Positions 1-9,260 are shown, counted from the first letter of the stretch. The stretch is DNA of 64,000 nucleotides from Alphaproteobacteria bacterium (GCA_030041335.1 JASHOB010000175.1:1-64000); one strand, 5' to 3'. Notes: a model not told the origin generated them from the letters alone. Numbers and translations: made by a program.

Positions 1-365
1 CCGCTATACCAATCGAGGGATCCCGCTCCGGTGGTGAAGGCGCCGCCGTGCAGCCAGACCATCACGGGCCGCCGTTTCCCGTCGGGCGCCGGGGTCGCGA
101 TCGTGAGCGTCAGACAATCCTCGTCCTGGAGACGGGTATAGTTGCCCATCGCGGCCGCAAGGCGCGCGGCCGTCTGGGGTGCGACCGGCCCGTGCTGGGT
201 GGCATCGCGTGGACGCGACCAGCCGGGTACCGCCTGCGCGCGCCGGAAGCGACGCGCCCCGGTTGGCGCCAAGGCAAAGGGCACGCCCAAAAATAACGCG
301 ACGCCGTCCTTTTCTAATCCGCTCAACCTACCCAGCGCGGTCCGCGCCACCGGCGAACCGCTCAT
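1..365 (-). CDS. type-B carboxylesterase, N-terminal part (runs off window start)
   Basis: Translating the minus strand from the ATG at 365 gives about 121 residues of an open frame with the type-B carboxylesterase signature: LFLGVPFALAPTG near the N-terminus, then EDCLTLTIATPAP, then the oxyanion-hole segment VMVWLHGGAFTTGAG. The rest, including the catalytic Ser, lies beyond base 1. The ATG follows the TGA of the Rieske beta-subunit gene by one base, so it is probably the third gene of that operon. It is clearly related to the complete esterase at 10067-11569, which shares the same blocks. Hydrolysis of a carboxylic ester or amide is known for the family; the substrate is unknown. Confidence 0.88.
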   Translation of the reverse strand, partial: MSGSPVARTALGRLSGLEKDGVALFLGVPFALAPTGARRFRRAQAVPGWSRPRDATQHGPVAPQTAARLAAAMGNYTRLQDEDCLTLTIATPAPDGKRRPVMVWLHGGAFTTGAGSLDWYS

Positions 366-366
366 G

Positions 367-876
367 TCACACCCAGGCCTGGAGGACGTAGTCGTAGGGG
401 CCTTGGCCGTTCACCATATCGACGCGCTGCAGTTTGATGCGGTAACCGTCGGCGGTCGATGTGAGATGATGGACATAGGAGCCGGCGAAGTGCCGCGATG
501 CGTCGGTGCGGAATTCCATGATGTGGAACCGCGAACGCACGGTGACGTCGCCGCGGGCGGGATCGTGGCTGTCGATGACGATGTTGCCGACGATGTGGCT
601 GGTGCCCCATTCGGTCTTCTGCGACCAGGCATGGGGATGGTTGAGACGCTTCATCCGCACCGTCATCAAGTTGCGGTCTTCGTAGAAGATCGACGGCACG
701 CCGTCGCCGCTGGTTTGTTCGGGTGACGCGGGCATCCAATAGATGCCGTCGGGCGTGAACAGGTCGATGAACCCTTGCCATTGCCGATTATCGAGACAGT
801 CGGCCTGGCGATAGAGCAGCAACTCGACTTCGCGCCGCAACTCGGGCGTGACGGCGGGGTCGGCGACGCTGCCCAT
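367..876 (-). CDS. aromatic-ring-hydroxylating dioxygenase, beta (small) subunit
   Basis: A 169-residue protein of the SnoaL/NTF2-like fold used by small subunits of Rieske oxygenases. Typical blocks are visible: DLFTPDGIYWMPAS, IFYEDRNLMTVRMKRL, SHIVGNIVI, RSRFHIMEFRTD and KLQRVDMVNG. These subunits are structural and have no redox centre. The frame stays open further upstream, but the ATG at 876 lies four bases after the alpha-subunit stop and matches the family's usual length, so it was chosen. It is cotranscribed with the alpha subunit (881-2197) and the esterase gene. It is a paralogue of the beta subunit at 17191-17673. Confidence 0.9.
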   Translation of the reverse strand: MGSVADPAVTPELRREVELLLYRQADCLDNRQWQGFIDLFTPDGIYWMPASPEQTSGDGVPSIFYEDRNLMTVRMKRLNHPHAWSQKTEWGTSHIVGNIVIDSHDPARGDVTVRSRFHIMEFRTDASRHFAGSYVHHLTSTADGYRIKLQRVDMVNGQGPYDYVLQAWV

Positions 877-880
877 GTGA

Positions 881-2197
881 TCACGTCCCGCCCATATACG
901 CGCCCCATGCGCTGAACTGGTTGCGCATCGGCGCCTCGCTGGTGCCGATGACCGATGTCGTGAGATTGCCCTGCACGTGGTCCTGCCCGGCGTTGCGATG
1001 GAAGCTGACCCAATCGCCGCCATCCGATGCCAGACCCTGGTGGCATTTCCAGAAATTCCAGAGATCGTCGGCATTGACCAAGGTCGAGGGCGAATTGACG
1101 AGATTGTAGTACCCGAGCGCGCGGCGATAGATCGCTTCGGGTGCGCCCTTCAGCCGAAAATGCCAGATCTCGGTCAGCGTCTTGTCGACGGTCAGAGGCC
1201 GTACCGCGCGAAGCTGCTGCAGCGGCGGCTGCACCGACAGGCCGGGATAGCAAAGGACGTGGTGGATGTTGACGGCGAGAATCTCCTCCATGCGTTTTTC
1301 GCCGTAGGCTTGTCTGAGCGTCTCTTCGTAGGCGAGCGTATCGGGGTCGCTGGGCCGCAATCCCATGTAGCCGGTGAGGATCGAATGTCCGTTTGAATAG
1401 TTCAGCGTCTGGAAGTCGTCCCATTTCGGAATCGGCGTGGTCGAGAAAGCCGACAGGAAATGGTAGGACAGCGGCGCCTTTTCGTGCCGCTCCTCAAACT
1501 CCAACTCGACCTCGTAAGCGGCCTTGCCCGTCGATTCGTGGGTCACCGCCGGATGCAGTGCATCGAGCTGGTTCTCGAGAAAAATCTTCCAGTTCGACTG
1601 CTGGACCACGCGGAAGCAGTTGGGCACCACTTCGACTTCGCCCTTGGGTGCACGGTCGCAGATATCGTCGAAGGCAATCTTGGCCGGGCCGAGCCACTCC
1701 TCGAGTGACGGTCCGTCCGCCGCCAGGCTGGCAAACACGAAGCCGCGATAGTTGGCGACGCGCGCTGCCGGCTTCATGTTCCGCATGGCCGCGTCGGCAG
1801 CGCCAGTCTCGAAGCGAGTCCCCTTATACCCGCGCTCTAAGGGGATCGCCTTTAGCGAGCCGTCGGTATGGAACTGCCAGGAATGATAGGAGCAGGTGAA
1901 ACCGTCGGGCGCACTGCCCAGCCGGTTGCCGCACAACATCGCGCCGCGGTGAGGGCAACGATTGTGCAAAACGCGGACGCTGCCATCGCCGTGGCGCACC
2001 ATAATCATCGGCTGGCGGCCGATCAGCACCGTCCAGTAATCGCCGGTATTCTTAACCTGACTCTCATGCCCGACATAGGTCCACACTTTGTGGAAGATGC
2101 GCTCCATCTCCAGTTCGAAGATCGCTGGATCGGTATAGGCGCTGCGATGGACGCGGTCCGGTTGCACCAGCTTGGTGAGATCGGTCGTTGCTGCCAC
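881..2197 (-). CDS. aromatic-ring-hydroxylating dioxygenase, alpha (large) subunit, Rieske type
   Basis: Terminal oxygenase large subunit of about 438 residues. The Rieske [2Fe-2S] ligands are C81 and H83 (CPHRG) and C102 and H105 (CSYHSW). The mononuclear iron site is D212-x2-H215-x4-H220 in ENQLDALHPAVTH. The GTG at 2197 is the preferred start because GAAGAGG sits about eight bases upstream; an ATG at 2230 would add 11 residues. Members activate O2 to hydroxylate or dihydroxylate a ring using electrons from a ferredoxin/reductase, and no such gene is nearby. The protein is strongly similar to the alpha subunit at 17678-18988, with iron and cluster ligands at nearly the same residue numbers. 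Substrate not predictable. Confidence 0.92.
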   Translation of the reverse strand: MAATTDLTKLVQPDRVHRSAYTDPAIFELEMERIFHKVWTYVGHESQVKNTGDYWTVLIGRQPMIMVRHGDGSVRVLHNRCPHRGAMLCGNRLGSAPDGFTCSYHSWQFHTDGSLKAIPLERGYKGTRFETGAADAAMRNMKPAARVANYRGFVFASLAADGPSLEEWLGPAKIAFDDICDRAPKGEVEVVPNCFRVVQQSNWKIFLENQLDALHPAVTHESTGKAAYEVELEFEERHEKAPLSYHFLSAFSTTPIPKWDDFQTLNYSNGHSILTGYMGLRPSDPDTLAYEETLRQAYGEKRMEEILAVNIHHVLCYPGLSVQPPLQQLRAVRPLTVDKTLTEIWHFRLKGAPEAIYRRALGYYNLVNSPSTLVNADDLWNFWKCHQGLASDGGDWVSFHRNAGQDHVQGNLTTSVIGTSEAPMRNQFSAWGAYMGGT

Positions 2198-2572
2198 GGC
2201 ACTGCCTCTTCGAGTGATTGGCCGCAACAAAGATACTGAGATCGTGACTGCCGGTCATCATGATATTTCAAAGCTAAAGCAAGGACCGCGTTCGCCTTCG
2301 GCGTTGCTCGCCCTTGTTGACGTCACCACGGCGGGGTTTTTCTCGAGCGCCGAGCGCTCCCGATACCCGGCGCCGCCGACGGCAGCGCGCGATCGCGCGG
2401 TCGGGCGCCAAGCGATCAGCGACATCGTGGAACGAGGCAGGCCGGCCACGGCATCGCCGACGGTACCGCAGGCATGTTCCCTCGTGTCCCGCGGGACTGC
2501 ACCCTTTCCTTCTGGGGTCTGGGGTTATTTTTAGTTTGGCGATGATTCATTTCAAGTATAAACTATTTCTTT
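2198..2572. other. divergent intergenic region between oxygenase and CoA-ligase genes
   Basis: This 375-base gap separates the minus-strand Rieske operon from the plus-strand CoA ligase, so it should hold two promoters. The last 60 bases become clearly AT-rich (2525-2572), with a loose pair TAGTTT (2532-2537) and AAACTA (2560-2565) in inverted orientation. No convincing gene was seen; the open frames here are shadows of low quality. Confidence 0.5.
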
Positions 2573-4204
2573 ATGCTTCGTTCGGGCTATCGCGATACAT
2601 TCGCGCGCGACAATCTTCCGCCGGCGTCGGCTTGGCCGCACCTAATCTTCGTCCTCCCGGAATTGAACTATCCGGAACGACTAAATGTCGTTTCGGAGCT
2701 GCTGGACCGCCGGCTCGATGCTGGACACGGCGAGCGCCCCTGCTTCATCTCGGCGGGGGAAACGCTCACCTACGCCCAAGTGACCGAGAAGGTGAACCGC
2801 CTCGCCAACGTGCTGACGCACGATCTTGGGATGATCCCGGGCAATCGCGTGCTGTTGCGGGCGCCGAACAATCCGATGCTGGCTATCGCCCATCTCGCCG
2901 TCATGAAGGCAGGCGGCATCGTGGTCGCCTCCATGCCGCTGCTGCGCGCCAAGGAGTTGGTGCACCCCATTGTCAAGGCGCGGATAAAACTTGCGCTGTG
3001 CGACGAACGTCTCGCGGACGAGATGGAGAAGGCCAGATCGCTCGCGCCGGAAATGGAGCGCATCGTCTATTGGGGGGGCGGCGGACCGAACAGCCTTGAA
3101 ACCCTGATGGCGCAGCCGGGTTACGAAGAATTCTCTCCCTGCGACACGGCGAGCGACGATGTCTGCCTCATCGCCTTCACCTCAGGGACAACCGGCGTGC
3201 CCAAAGGAACCATGCACTTTCATCGCGACTTGCTGGCAAGCTGCGATACCTACGGGAAGCATGTGCTTTGCGCGGCCGCCGAGGATCGCTTTATCGGATC
3301 GCCGCCATTGGCCTTTACCTTTGGCCTCGGAGGCTTGGTGCTGTTCCCCCTTCGCGCCGGCTCGGCGACGATATTGGCCGAGAAGGTGGGACCCGAGGAA
3401 TTGCTGGAGGCAATCGAAGCGTTCCGCGCGACGGTCTGCTTTACCGCCCCAACAGCCTATCGTGCCATGCTGGGCAAGCTCGCGCGCTACGATATTTCCT
3501 CCTTGCGCAAATGTGTTTCGGCGGGAGAAACGCTGCCCAAAGCGACCTTCGAGGCGTGGCGCGCCGCCACCGGGATCACGCCACAAGACGGCCTCGGTTC
3601 GACCGAGATGCTGCACATCTTCATTTGCTGCCGCGAAGCTGACATGCGCGCGGGCTGCACCGGCAAGCCGGTCCCCGGTTACGAGGCAAAAATCATCGGT
3701 GCCGAGGGCGGCCCCCTGCCGCCAGGGACGCCGGGACTGCTGGCGGTGCGCGGACCCACGGGATGTCGCTATCTCGCCGACGAACGCCAACGCAACTATG
3801 TGCAGAATGGCTGGAACATCACCGGTGACACCTATTCGATGGATGGAGATGGCTACTTCATCTTTCATGCGCGCTCCGACGATATGATCGTTTCGGCCGG
3901 CTACAACATCGCCGGACCGGATGTTGAAGCGGCGCTCCTTACCCATCCTGCCGTGGCGGAATGCGGCGTCGTCGGCGCGCCGGACCCGGACCGTGGGATG
4001 ATCGTCAAAGCCTATGTCGTGCTGCAGCCAGGCTATCCTGCGGATGCCGCCACGGTGCTCCAGCTTCAGGACCATGTGAAGGCAACGATCGCGCCGTTCA
4101 AATATCCGCGCGCCATCGAATTCGTGAACCAACTGCCGCGCACCGAGAGCGGTAAGCTGCAGCGCTTTGCCCTGCGGCAGACCGCGGCGAATAGCACGAC
4201 ATAG
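2573..4204 (+). CDS. acyl-CoA ligase, 2-aminobenzoate/benzoate-CoA ligase type
   Basis: A 543-residue ANL-superfamily adenylating enzyme. It activates a carboxylic acid with ATP to an acyl-AMP and then a CoA thioester. Visible motifs are the P-loop-like TSGTTGVPKG near residue 203, GLGSTEM for the adenine pocket, and the C-terminal LPRTESGKLQR carrying the adenylation Lys. The N-terminal block LPELNYPERLNVVSELLD is typical of 2-aminobenzoate-CoA and benzoate-CoA ligases, so an aromatic acid is the likely substrate. No good Shine-Dalgarno precedes the ATG at 2573. It faces away from the Rieske operon and converges on the gene at 4212-4712 with a seven-base gap. Confidence 0.9.
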   Translation: MLRSGYRDTFARDNLPPASAWPHLIFVLPELNYPERLNVVSELLDRRLDAGHGERPCFISAGETLTYAQVTEKVNRLANVLTHDLGMIPGNRVLLRAPNNPMLAIAHLAVMKAGGIVVASMPLLRAKELVHPIVKARIKLALCDERLADEMEKARSLAPEMERIVYWGGGGPNSLETLMAQPGYEEFSPCDTASDDVCLIAFTSGTTGVPKGTMHFHRDLLASCDTYGKHVLCAAAEDRFIGSPPLAFTFGLGGLVLFPLRAGSATILAEKVGPEELLEAIEAFRATVCFTAPTAYRAMLGKLARYDISSLRKCVSAGETLPKATFEAWRAATGITPQDGLGSTEMLHIFICCREADMRAGCTGKPVPGYEAKIIGAEGGPLPPGTPGLLAVRGPTGCRYLADERQRNYVQNGWNITGDTYSMDGDGYFIFHARSDDMIVSAGYNIAGPDVEAALLTHPAVAECGVVGAPDPDRGMIVKAYVVLQPGYPADAATVLQLQDHVKATIAPFKYPRAIEFVNQLPRTESGKLQRFALRQTAANSTT

Positions 4205-4211
4205 CGGCGGT

Positions 4212-4712
4212 TCACCCCGCATCCGGGGGCGAAACCAGGCGCCACTCGACGTCGAGCAGGCGAACCAGTCGAATAGCACCGGTGTAGGGATCGGCTCTGC
4301 GGCCGATATCGAGGATGCCGCTAACCTCGATCGCCATGTCCGGATCACTGAATGGGGCGGTGCTGCGTTGAAGGCTGAGCACCGGGTCATCAGGCCAGCT
4401 GACCAAGGGGTCGCAGAACGGGCAGCTTGGCATCGGCGCACGCGTCAGCACAAAGAAGCCCGCCCCAGCGTCAAGAGGGGGCGCCATATAGCCGGTGATC
4501 GTCACCGGTTTCCCGGCGAGGTCTCGGGCCTTGGCCGAAAGGCGCTGGCCGATCACGCCTTGCGTGGCGAAGAGCTCGGCAAAGCTCAACCGCGGATATG
4601 GTTCGGCGCTGGCGGTGACCGGCGGCGGCAATAGCAGGCGAAAGCTCGGTGGATGGCGATGACCGTGGCGAATCGGATGAAGCTGCTCGCGCCTCATGGC
4701 ACCCGTCCTCAT
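4212..4712 (-). CDS. conserved hypothetical protein (DUF3299-like beta-barrel, tentative)
   Basis: A 166-residue protein with a short Pro/His-rich N-terminus and then VTITGYMAPPLD, FFVLTRAPMPSCPFC and IEVSGILDIG. The pattern of a G-Y-M/V-x-P-L strand followed by a C-P-F-C motif resembles proteins of the DUF3299 type, but I cannot name a function. The CPFC pair could bind metal or form a disulfide. Its ATG overlaps the stop of the upstream amidohydrolase gene by four bases (ATGA), showing translational coupling and supporting this start over the Met at residue 6. Confidence 0.65.
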   Translation of the reverse strand: MRTGAMRREQLHPIRHGHRHPPSFRLLLPPPVTASAEPYPRLSFAELFATQGVIGQRLSAKARDLAGKPVTITGYMAPPLDAGAGFFVLTRAPMPSCPFCDPLVSWPDDPVLSLQRSTAPFSDPDMAIEVSGILDIGRRADPYTGAIRLVRLLDVEWRLVSPPDAG

Positions 4713-6340
4713 AGATCGTTGCGATGAACGATCTTGCCGCCCACCACGGTCAGGACCGATTGAATATCGCGCACCCGGTCGTCTGGCACGGTTAGGAAAT
4801 CGTCCGACAGCACGGCGAGATCGGCTAGCCTTCCCGGAGCCAGAGAGCCGAGGCGATCCTCGGCGAAGGCGACGCCGGCGCTCCCGACCGTATAGAGCCG
4901 GAGTGCCTGTTCGCGGCTGATGGCCTCGTCGGCACCGAGAACTTCAGTCCGACCTTGGATGAAGATGTTCCGCGTCGTCATCCACCACATCGACTCAAAC
5001 GGATTCCAATCGACGACAGGAGCATCGGTGCCACCGCCGGTTGGAATACCGGCCGCGACGATTGTGCGGATCGGAATAGCGGACGCGGCACGCTCATCGC
5101 CCCAGTAGCGGATCATATTGTGACCGAGCTTGACCGGATGATCCTGCACGGTGGTCCACAGGCCAATGCGCTTGATCTTTTCCAGCGACTCTTCGGTCGG
5201 AAGAAAAATGTGCATGATGACCCAGCGCAAGTCTCGCACTTTATGGATGCGATCCACCTCTTCCATTAGATCAACAACGCGACCAATTGCGGCGTCGCCG
5301 ACCGCGTGAACCTGCACCTGCCAGCCGCGCTTCGCGGCAATGGTGAACATTTGGCGCAATTCGTCGATGCCGCCCGGCGGCAGCAGCAGCTTGCCGACGA
5401 AATCGGGATCGGTCTGTTCTCCTTCGACGAGGCGATAGGGCGTGCCGAGATAGGCGGCTTCGATCCCGCCGTCCGAGAGGAATTTGAAACCACCGATCCG
5501 CAGCCAATCGTCGCCGAAATTGGGGGCGAGAACCGACGAGAGCGCCTCGACATCATCGAGATTGGTGACCCGCTGCAACAGCCGCGCGCGCGTAGTCATC
5601 GCGCCCTGCCGCCACAGATCCATATAAGCCGCGATCTCTTCGAGATTGAGCCCTGGCTCCAATGTCGCCGTAACACCGCGGCTATTCAGCTTCTTGGTGT
5701 AGAGCTTCAGGCCGGCGACAAGGCTCTCGCGGGTTGCCGGGGGAATGAGCTTGGCAACCAGCCCGAAGGCCGGACGTTCGATCAACACGCCCGTCGGCTC
5801 GCCCGTCCCGGGATCGCGCACGATGACGCCGCCTGCGGGATCCGGGGTCTCCTTGCCGATGCCGGCCCGGGCCAGCGCCACACCGTTGGCGACGGCGACA
5901 TGTCCGCCGCGGCGCACGAAGACCGGATGGTTCGGCGCGACCGCGTCGAGCTCGACGCGCGTCGGCAACCGCCCCTCGGCGAGTTGACTCTCGTGCCAGC
6001 CGCTCCCTCCGAGCAGCCATTCGCCCGGCGGCGTCACCGCGGCTCGGCGCGCAAATGCGGATTGCACGTCGGCAAGCGATCGCGCTTCCGCAAGCGAGAC
6101 GGCCAGCTCGTCCGTGGCGCCGCCCATGGTATGAATGTGGCTGTCGTGCAGGCCGGGCACGACCGTCCGGCCGCCCAATTCAACTGTCCTTGTGCCAGGG
6201 CCCGCTAAATTCTCCACCTCCCGGTCGCTGCCGACGGCGAGAATCCGATCGCCGGCGACCGCAATCGACTCGGCCGCCGGAAAATCGCGATCCATAGTCA
6301 CGATGTTCCCGTGGCGCAAAACAAGATCGGCCCGAAGCAT
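4709..6340 (-). CDS. amidohydrolase family protein (YtcJ-like, amidohydrolase-3)
   Basis: A 543-residue metal-dependent hydrolase. The N-terminal composite domain (ADLVLRHGNIVTMD) leads into the barrel with the metal-binding GLHDSHIH. Later blocks include VHAVGDAAIGRVVDL and GGGTDAPVVDWNPF, and the protein ends with a second composite-domain part (GRLADLAVLSDDFLTVP). These are the hallmarks of the YtcJ-like amidohydrolase-3 group, which hydrolyses C-N bonds in amides, ureas or cyclic amides. There is no signal peptide, so it is cytoplasmic. It is coupled to the gene at 4212-4712. A short inverted repeat at 6403-6414 lies about 60 bases upstream. Confidence 0.88.
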   Translation of the reverse strand: MLRADLVLRHGNIVTMDRDFPAAESIAVAGDRILAVGSDREVENLAGPGTRTVELGGRTVVPGLHDSHIHTMGGATDELAVSLAEARSLADVQSAFARRAAVTPPGEWLLGGSGWHESQLAEGRLPTRVELDAVAPNHPVFVRRGGHVAVANGVALARAGIGKETPDPAGGVIVRDPGTGEPTGVLIERPAFGLVAKLIPPATRESLVAGLKLYTKKLNSRGVTATLEPGLNLEEIAAYMDLWRQGAMTTRARLLQRVTNLDDVEALSSVLAPNFGDDWLRIGGFKFLSDGGIEAAYLGTPYRLVEGEQTDPDFVGKLLLPPGGIDELRQMFTIAAKRGWQVQVHAVGDAAIGRVVDLMEEVDRIHKVRDLRWVIMHIFLPTEESLEKIKRIGLWTTVQDHPVKLGHNMIRYWGDERAASAIPIRTIVAAGIPTGGGTDAPVVDWNPFESMWWMTTRNIFIQGRTEVLGADEAISREQALRLYTVGSAGVAFAEDRLGSLAPGRLADLAVLSDDFLTVPDDRVRDIQSVLTVVGGKIVHRNDL

Positions 6341-6722
6341 GGTTGCGTCTCCGTCAAGCTTCTCAACAATAGCGCAAGCGAGAGCATCTGTGCCAAATTC
6401 ATTTTAGAACTAAACTAACTTGGTGCCGCCAGCGTGACCCCATCTTCAAGGGATCGAGCCGCACCGCACCAGCTCTCGTCTCGGGCAATCGCTCAGCACC
6501 GAGCAGGCGCCTGGCCGAGGACACGCGCCTGTGCGCACGAATATAGCCATTCGTTCCGTCGAGATTGTCGGCAGCCCTCTGACGGCTGCGGTGGCAACGC
6601 CAGAACGCCGCGGTTTGCTTGCTGGGTCGCCTCAGATGAGGCGAACAATATCTGCCTGTGGGTCGAGCACGACTGTCCCCTAAAGGGCCCGGCTCGCTAT
6701 GGCCTCGGCCACGATCACATGA
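6341..6722. other. intergenic region upstream of the amidohydrolase
   Basis: About 380 bases between the amidohydrolase start and the end of the NitT/TauT permease gene. It should carry the amidohydrolase promoter. The region 6395-6420 is AT-rich and contains the inverted repeat described separately. No gene was recognised. Confidence 0.5.
6403..6414. promoter_or_regulatory. short inverted repeat TTTAG-AA-CTAAA, possible operator
   Basis: A perfect 5-bp arm palindrome with a two-base spacer, in an AT-rich patch 63 bases upstream of the amidohydrolase ATG. Related T/A-rich palindromes occur in front of two other catabolic operons here (11601-11614 and 19025-19046). It may be a regulator site, but 5-bp arms alone are weak evidence. 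Confidence 0.3.
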
Positions 6723-7493
6723 TCAAACGATCGAAAACCGGCGGGCGAGCGGCTCGATGACAAGCTTCTCGCCGGCGAAAAAAATGATGACGATGGCGAA
6801 GCAAGTAGCGAATACCATCGCGGTGTCGGAGGTTATTTCGGCCCGAAGCATGAGATAGCCAAGCCCACGCTGCGCACCGAACAATTCGGCGACGAGCGCG
6901 ATTTTCCACCCGACGCCATAGGCGATGCGAATCGAAGACATAATATAGGGAAGCAACAGCGGTCCGGCGATTTTCAGTGCGACGCGGATTGGCGATCGGG
7001 AAAAGCTGCGGCCCATCTCAATCAGATCCTGGTCCATATCCGCCAGTCCTTGCGCTATTGCGATGGTACAAAACGGAACAAGGATCAAGACCTCGACAGC
7101 GACGACGGAGAAATTGCCTGGTGCCAGCCAGAAGGCCGCCAACAGCGCCCAACCCACCGCCGGGAAAGAATTGAGTACGGGCAACAGGCGGCGGTAAATA
7201 GCGTAGCTAGTGCTCGGGACGAAGCGAGCGGCCAGGGCAAGCAGTCCACCGATAATCACCGCCGCGGCGACGGCGGTGACCACGCGCGCGAGGCTGATCA
7301 GCGTATCGCCGATGAAACCCGGATCGACGAAGAGCAGCATCAGTTGGCGGGCCGTGGCAACCGGCTCCGGAAGCACATAGCTGGGCAATCCGTGGGCGGT
7401 GAACCACCAGGCCAGCACCGCGGCCACCACGAGGCCGTCGGCGACGACGTGGCTGGCAAAGGCAGGTGCCGCCCGCGCGCTACGCCGCGCCAT
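6723..7493 (-). CDS. ABC transporter permease (NitT/TauT family), second permease
   Basis: Integral membrane permease of about 256 residues from the ATG at 7493; an in-frame ATG at 7514 would add seven residues. The transmembrane segments are obvious, and the cytoplasmic EAA-type loop reads ALKIAGPLLLPYIMSSIRIAYGVGWKIALVAE, as in SsuC/TauC/NrtB permeases. Either start overlaps the end of the upstream permease gene (stop at 7480), so the two are translationally coupled. It is the last gene of the operon esterase-ATPase-binding protein-permease-permease. Confidence 0.88.
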   Translation of the reverse strand: MARRSARAAPAFASHVVADGLVVAAVLAWWFTAHGLPSYVLPEPVATARQLMLLFVDPGFIGDTLISLARVVTAVAAAVIIGGLLALAARFVPSTSYAIYRRLLPVLNSFPAVGWALLAAFWLAPGNFSVVAVEVLILVPFCTIAIAQGLADMDQDLIEMGRSFSRSPIRVALKIAGPLLLPYIMSSIRIAYGVGWKIALVAELFGAQRGLGYLMLRAEITSDTAMVFATCFAIVIIFFAGEKLVIEPLARRFSIV

Positions 7494-8259
7494 AGTGCGC
7501 CTGAAGCCGAACATACGCCGGCTCGAAGAAGTAGCGTTCCATCACGTAGACGAACACGACGATCAGAAGAATGATCGCGACCACAAGCGGCGTATCGTAG
7601 TCTTGGCGTGCTTGATCGAACAGATAGCCGAAGCCGGCATTGCCGCCAAAGAGTTCCGCGGTCAGTGCCGCCTTCCATGCCACGCCGAAGCAAATGCGCA
7701 ACGTCGAGAACAGGAAAGGCACGAGCGCGGGCAGGACGATGCGCCTGAACCGTCCGAGCCGGCGTCGACTGAAGCTCAGCGCCATCTCGGCCAGGTCTGG
7801 ATCGAGACTCTCGAGGCCATGCCTGACATTAATGATCGCGAACGGGATCAGCAGCATCGAGATCGCGAACACGACGGTGACGTCCGACAAGCCGAACCAA
7901 AGAACCGCCAGCAGCACCCAACCTGTGCCGGCGAAGGAATTGAGAAAGGGACATAATCGGCCGTGGACGGCGAGCCGAAAGACGTCGACATAATGAGCCA
8001 ACAACGCCAGCGCACCACCGATTGTCAGGGAGAGAACGACCGAGAGAAAGACATGGGCAAGCGACAACGCGGTGTGCCGCCACATGTGGACGTCCTCGAT
8101 AAACTGCCACAGCCGCAGGAGGACGGTCCAGGGCGCAGGCAGCAAATAGCTGGGCAGGAACAGTCCGGATATTGCCCACGCAAGGAGCACGGCGCTCGTC
8201 GCGATATGGCCTATCCGACGCCGACGCCTTTCCAATTCCGCCTGTCGAGCCTCAGTCAT
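7480..8259 (-). CDS. ABC transporter permease (NitT/TauT family), first permease
   Basis: About 259 residues from the ATG at 8259 (MTEARQAELERR). The frame is open further back, but that would run through the end of the binding-protein gene. It has multiple membrane spans and the coupling-loop block LPALVPFLFSTLRICFGVAWKA. It is a paralogue of the permease that follows, so the transporter core is probably a heterodimer of two different permeases rather than the usual single SsuC-type gene. It sits 14 bases downstream of the substrate-binding protein stop. Confidence 0.87.
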   Translation of the reverse strand: MTEARQAELERRRRRIGHIATSAVLLAWAISGLFLPSYLLPAPWTVLLRLWQFIEDVHMWRHTALSLAHVFLSVVLSLTIGGALALLAHYVDVFRLAVHGRLCPFLNSFAGTGWVLLAVLWFGLSDVTVVFAISMLLIPFAIINVRHGLESLDPDLAEMALSFSRRRLGRFRRIVLPALVPFLFSTLRICFGVAWKAALTAELFGGNAGFGYLFDQARQDYDTPLVVAIILLIVVFVYVMERYFFEPAYVRLQAHYGAA

Positions 8260-8273
8260 CTCGCAACCAGGCC

Positions 8274-9260
8274 CTATGGACGCAGCGCGCCTTCCCAGAC
8301 GACGGTCTTCACGTCCGGATAGCTTGTTATGATGCCGAGCGACTTGGCCTTGATCCAAAGATTCTGGATTACCTTCTCGTCCGCTGCCGACACGGTCATC
8401 GGTGTATCGAAATAATCGTTGAGCCAGGTGCTGAAATAGGCTGGCTCGAGCTTGGTCTGCCTGCTCATGGCGGCCGCCACTTCCGCGGTATGGCTTCGCG
8501 TATAGTCGTTCGATGCCCGGATCATCCTGGCAAACTCCCGGAAAGCGGCCGATCGCGCTTTGAGCTTTTCGGGATACCCCGCCAGTATCGCCGAGATTGC
8601 CGGTCCGCCGATGGCCTCGTTGATGGCGGCATTGAGACGCGCCAGCACCCGAAAGGTGCGATCCTGTTCGGCTAGATAGGCCTGGCTGTGAGACAGAGTC
8701 GCCGCATCCACGCGCCCCGTCGCAAGCGCACCGGGAAGCGCCGCGGCCGGAATCTGCACCCAGCGGAAATCGCCGCCATCGAAAGCGACGTTGAGTCCGA
8801 ATTTTTCGGCCAGCGCGATGCGCAGCAAGGTCGTGCCGGTCGAAGGCAGAGAGGGATTGCCTATCGTTTTGCCTTTTAGGTCAGCGAGGGTGCGATAGGG
8901 ACTGTCAGCGCGGACAAAAATGTCGCCACCCTTTCCGCCGAAGCTCTTGTTGCGCAGCGCCGTCGCCATGATTTCAAGGTCGAGACCCCGTGCCTTCGCC
9001 TGAGGTATGCCGATCGCCGCCGTCATGATGACGTCGTAGGTCTTGGCCCCGGTTGCTTGGAGCAAAGCCGGGATGTCGAGCGCCGTCATCTCGACATCGA
9101 TATTGCCCGCGACCTTTCCTGTCGCGATCGGCCAGACCACCGCTTCGTAGGCAGGATCGAGCAGATAGGCGAAGGTGACGGTTTCTTTCGCCTCTGCCCG
9201 AACGGCGATTATCCCGATGAGACCGACCAACAGGGTAACCCGCGCGAACCAAATCGTCAT
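8274..9260 (-). CDS. ABC transporter substrate-binding protein (NMT1/THI5-like, NitT/TauT)
   Basis: A 328-residue periplasmic binding protein. The first about 24 residues form a Sec signal (WFARVTLLVGLIGIIAVRAEA). The mature part has the NMT1-like features GKVAGNIDVEM, SPYRTLADLKGKTIGNPSLPSTG and ALATGRVDAATLSHSQAYLAEQ. Such proteins capture sulfonates, nitrate, taurine, thiamine precursors or aromatic acids. Here the linkage to an esterase suggests an aromatic or ester-derived acid, by inference only. Its ATG overlaps the ATPase stop by four bases. Confidence 0.88.
   Translation of the reverse strand: MTIWFARVTLLVGLIGIIAVRAEAKETVTFAYLLDPAYEAVVWPIATGKVAGNIDVEMTALDIPALLQATGAKTYDVIMTAAIGIPQAKARGLDLEIMATALRNKSFGGKGGDIFVRADSPYRTLADLKGKTIGNPSLPSTGTTLLRIALAEKFGLNVAFDGGDFRWVQIPAAALPGALATGRVDAATLSHSQAYLAEQDRTFRVLARLNAAINEAIGGPAISAILAGYPEKLKARSAAFREFARMIRASNDYTRSHTAEVAAAMSRQTKLEPAYFSTWLNDYFDTPMTVSAADEKVIQNLWIKAKSLGIITSYPDVKTVVWEGALRP

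Noticed and set aside
3182-4441. Minus-strand open frame of about 419 codons opposite the CoA ligase
   Set aside because: It is antisense to a well-supported ligase and lacks motifs.
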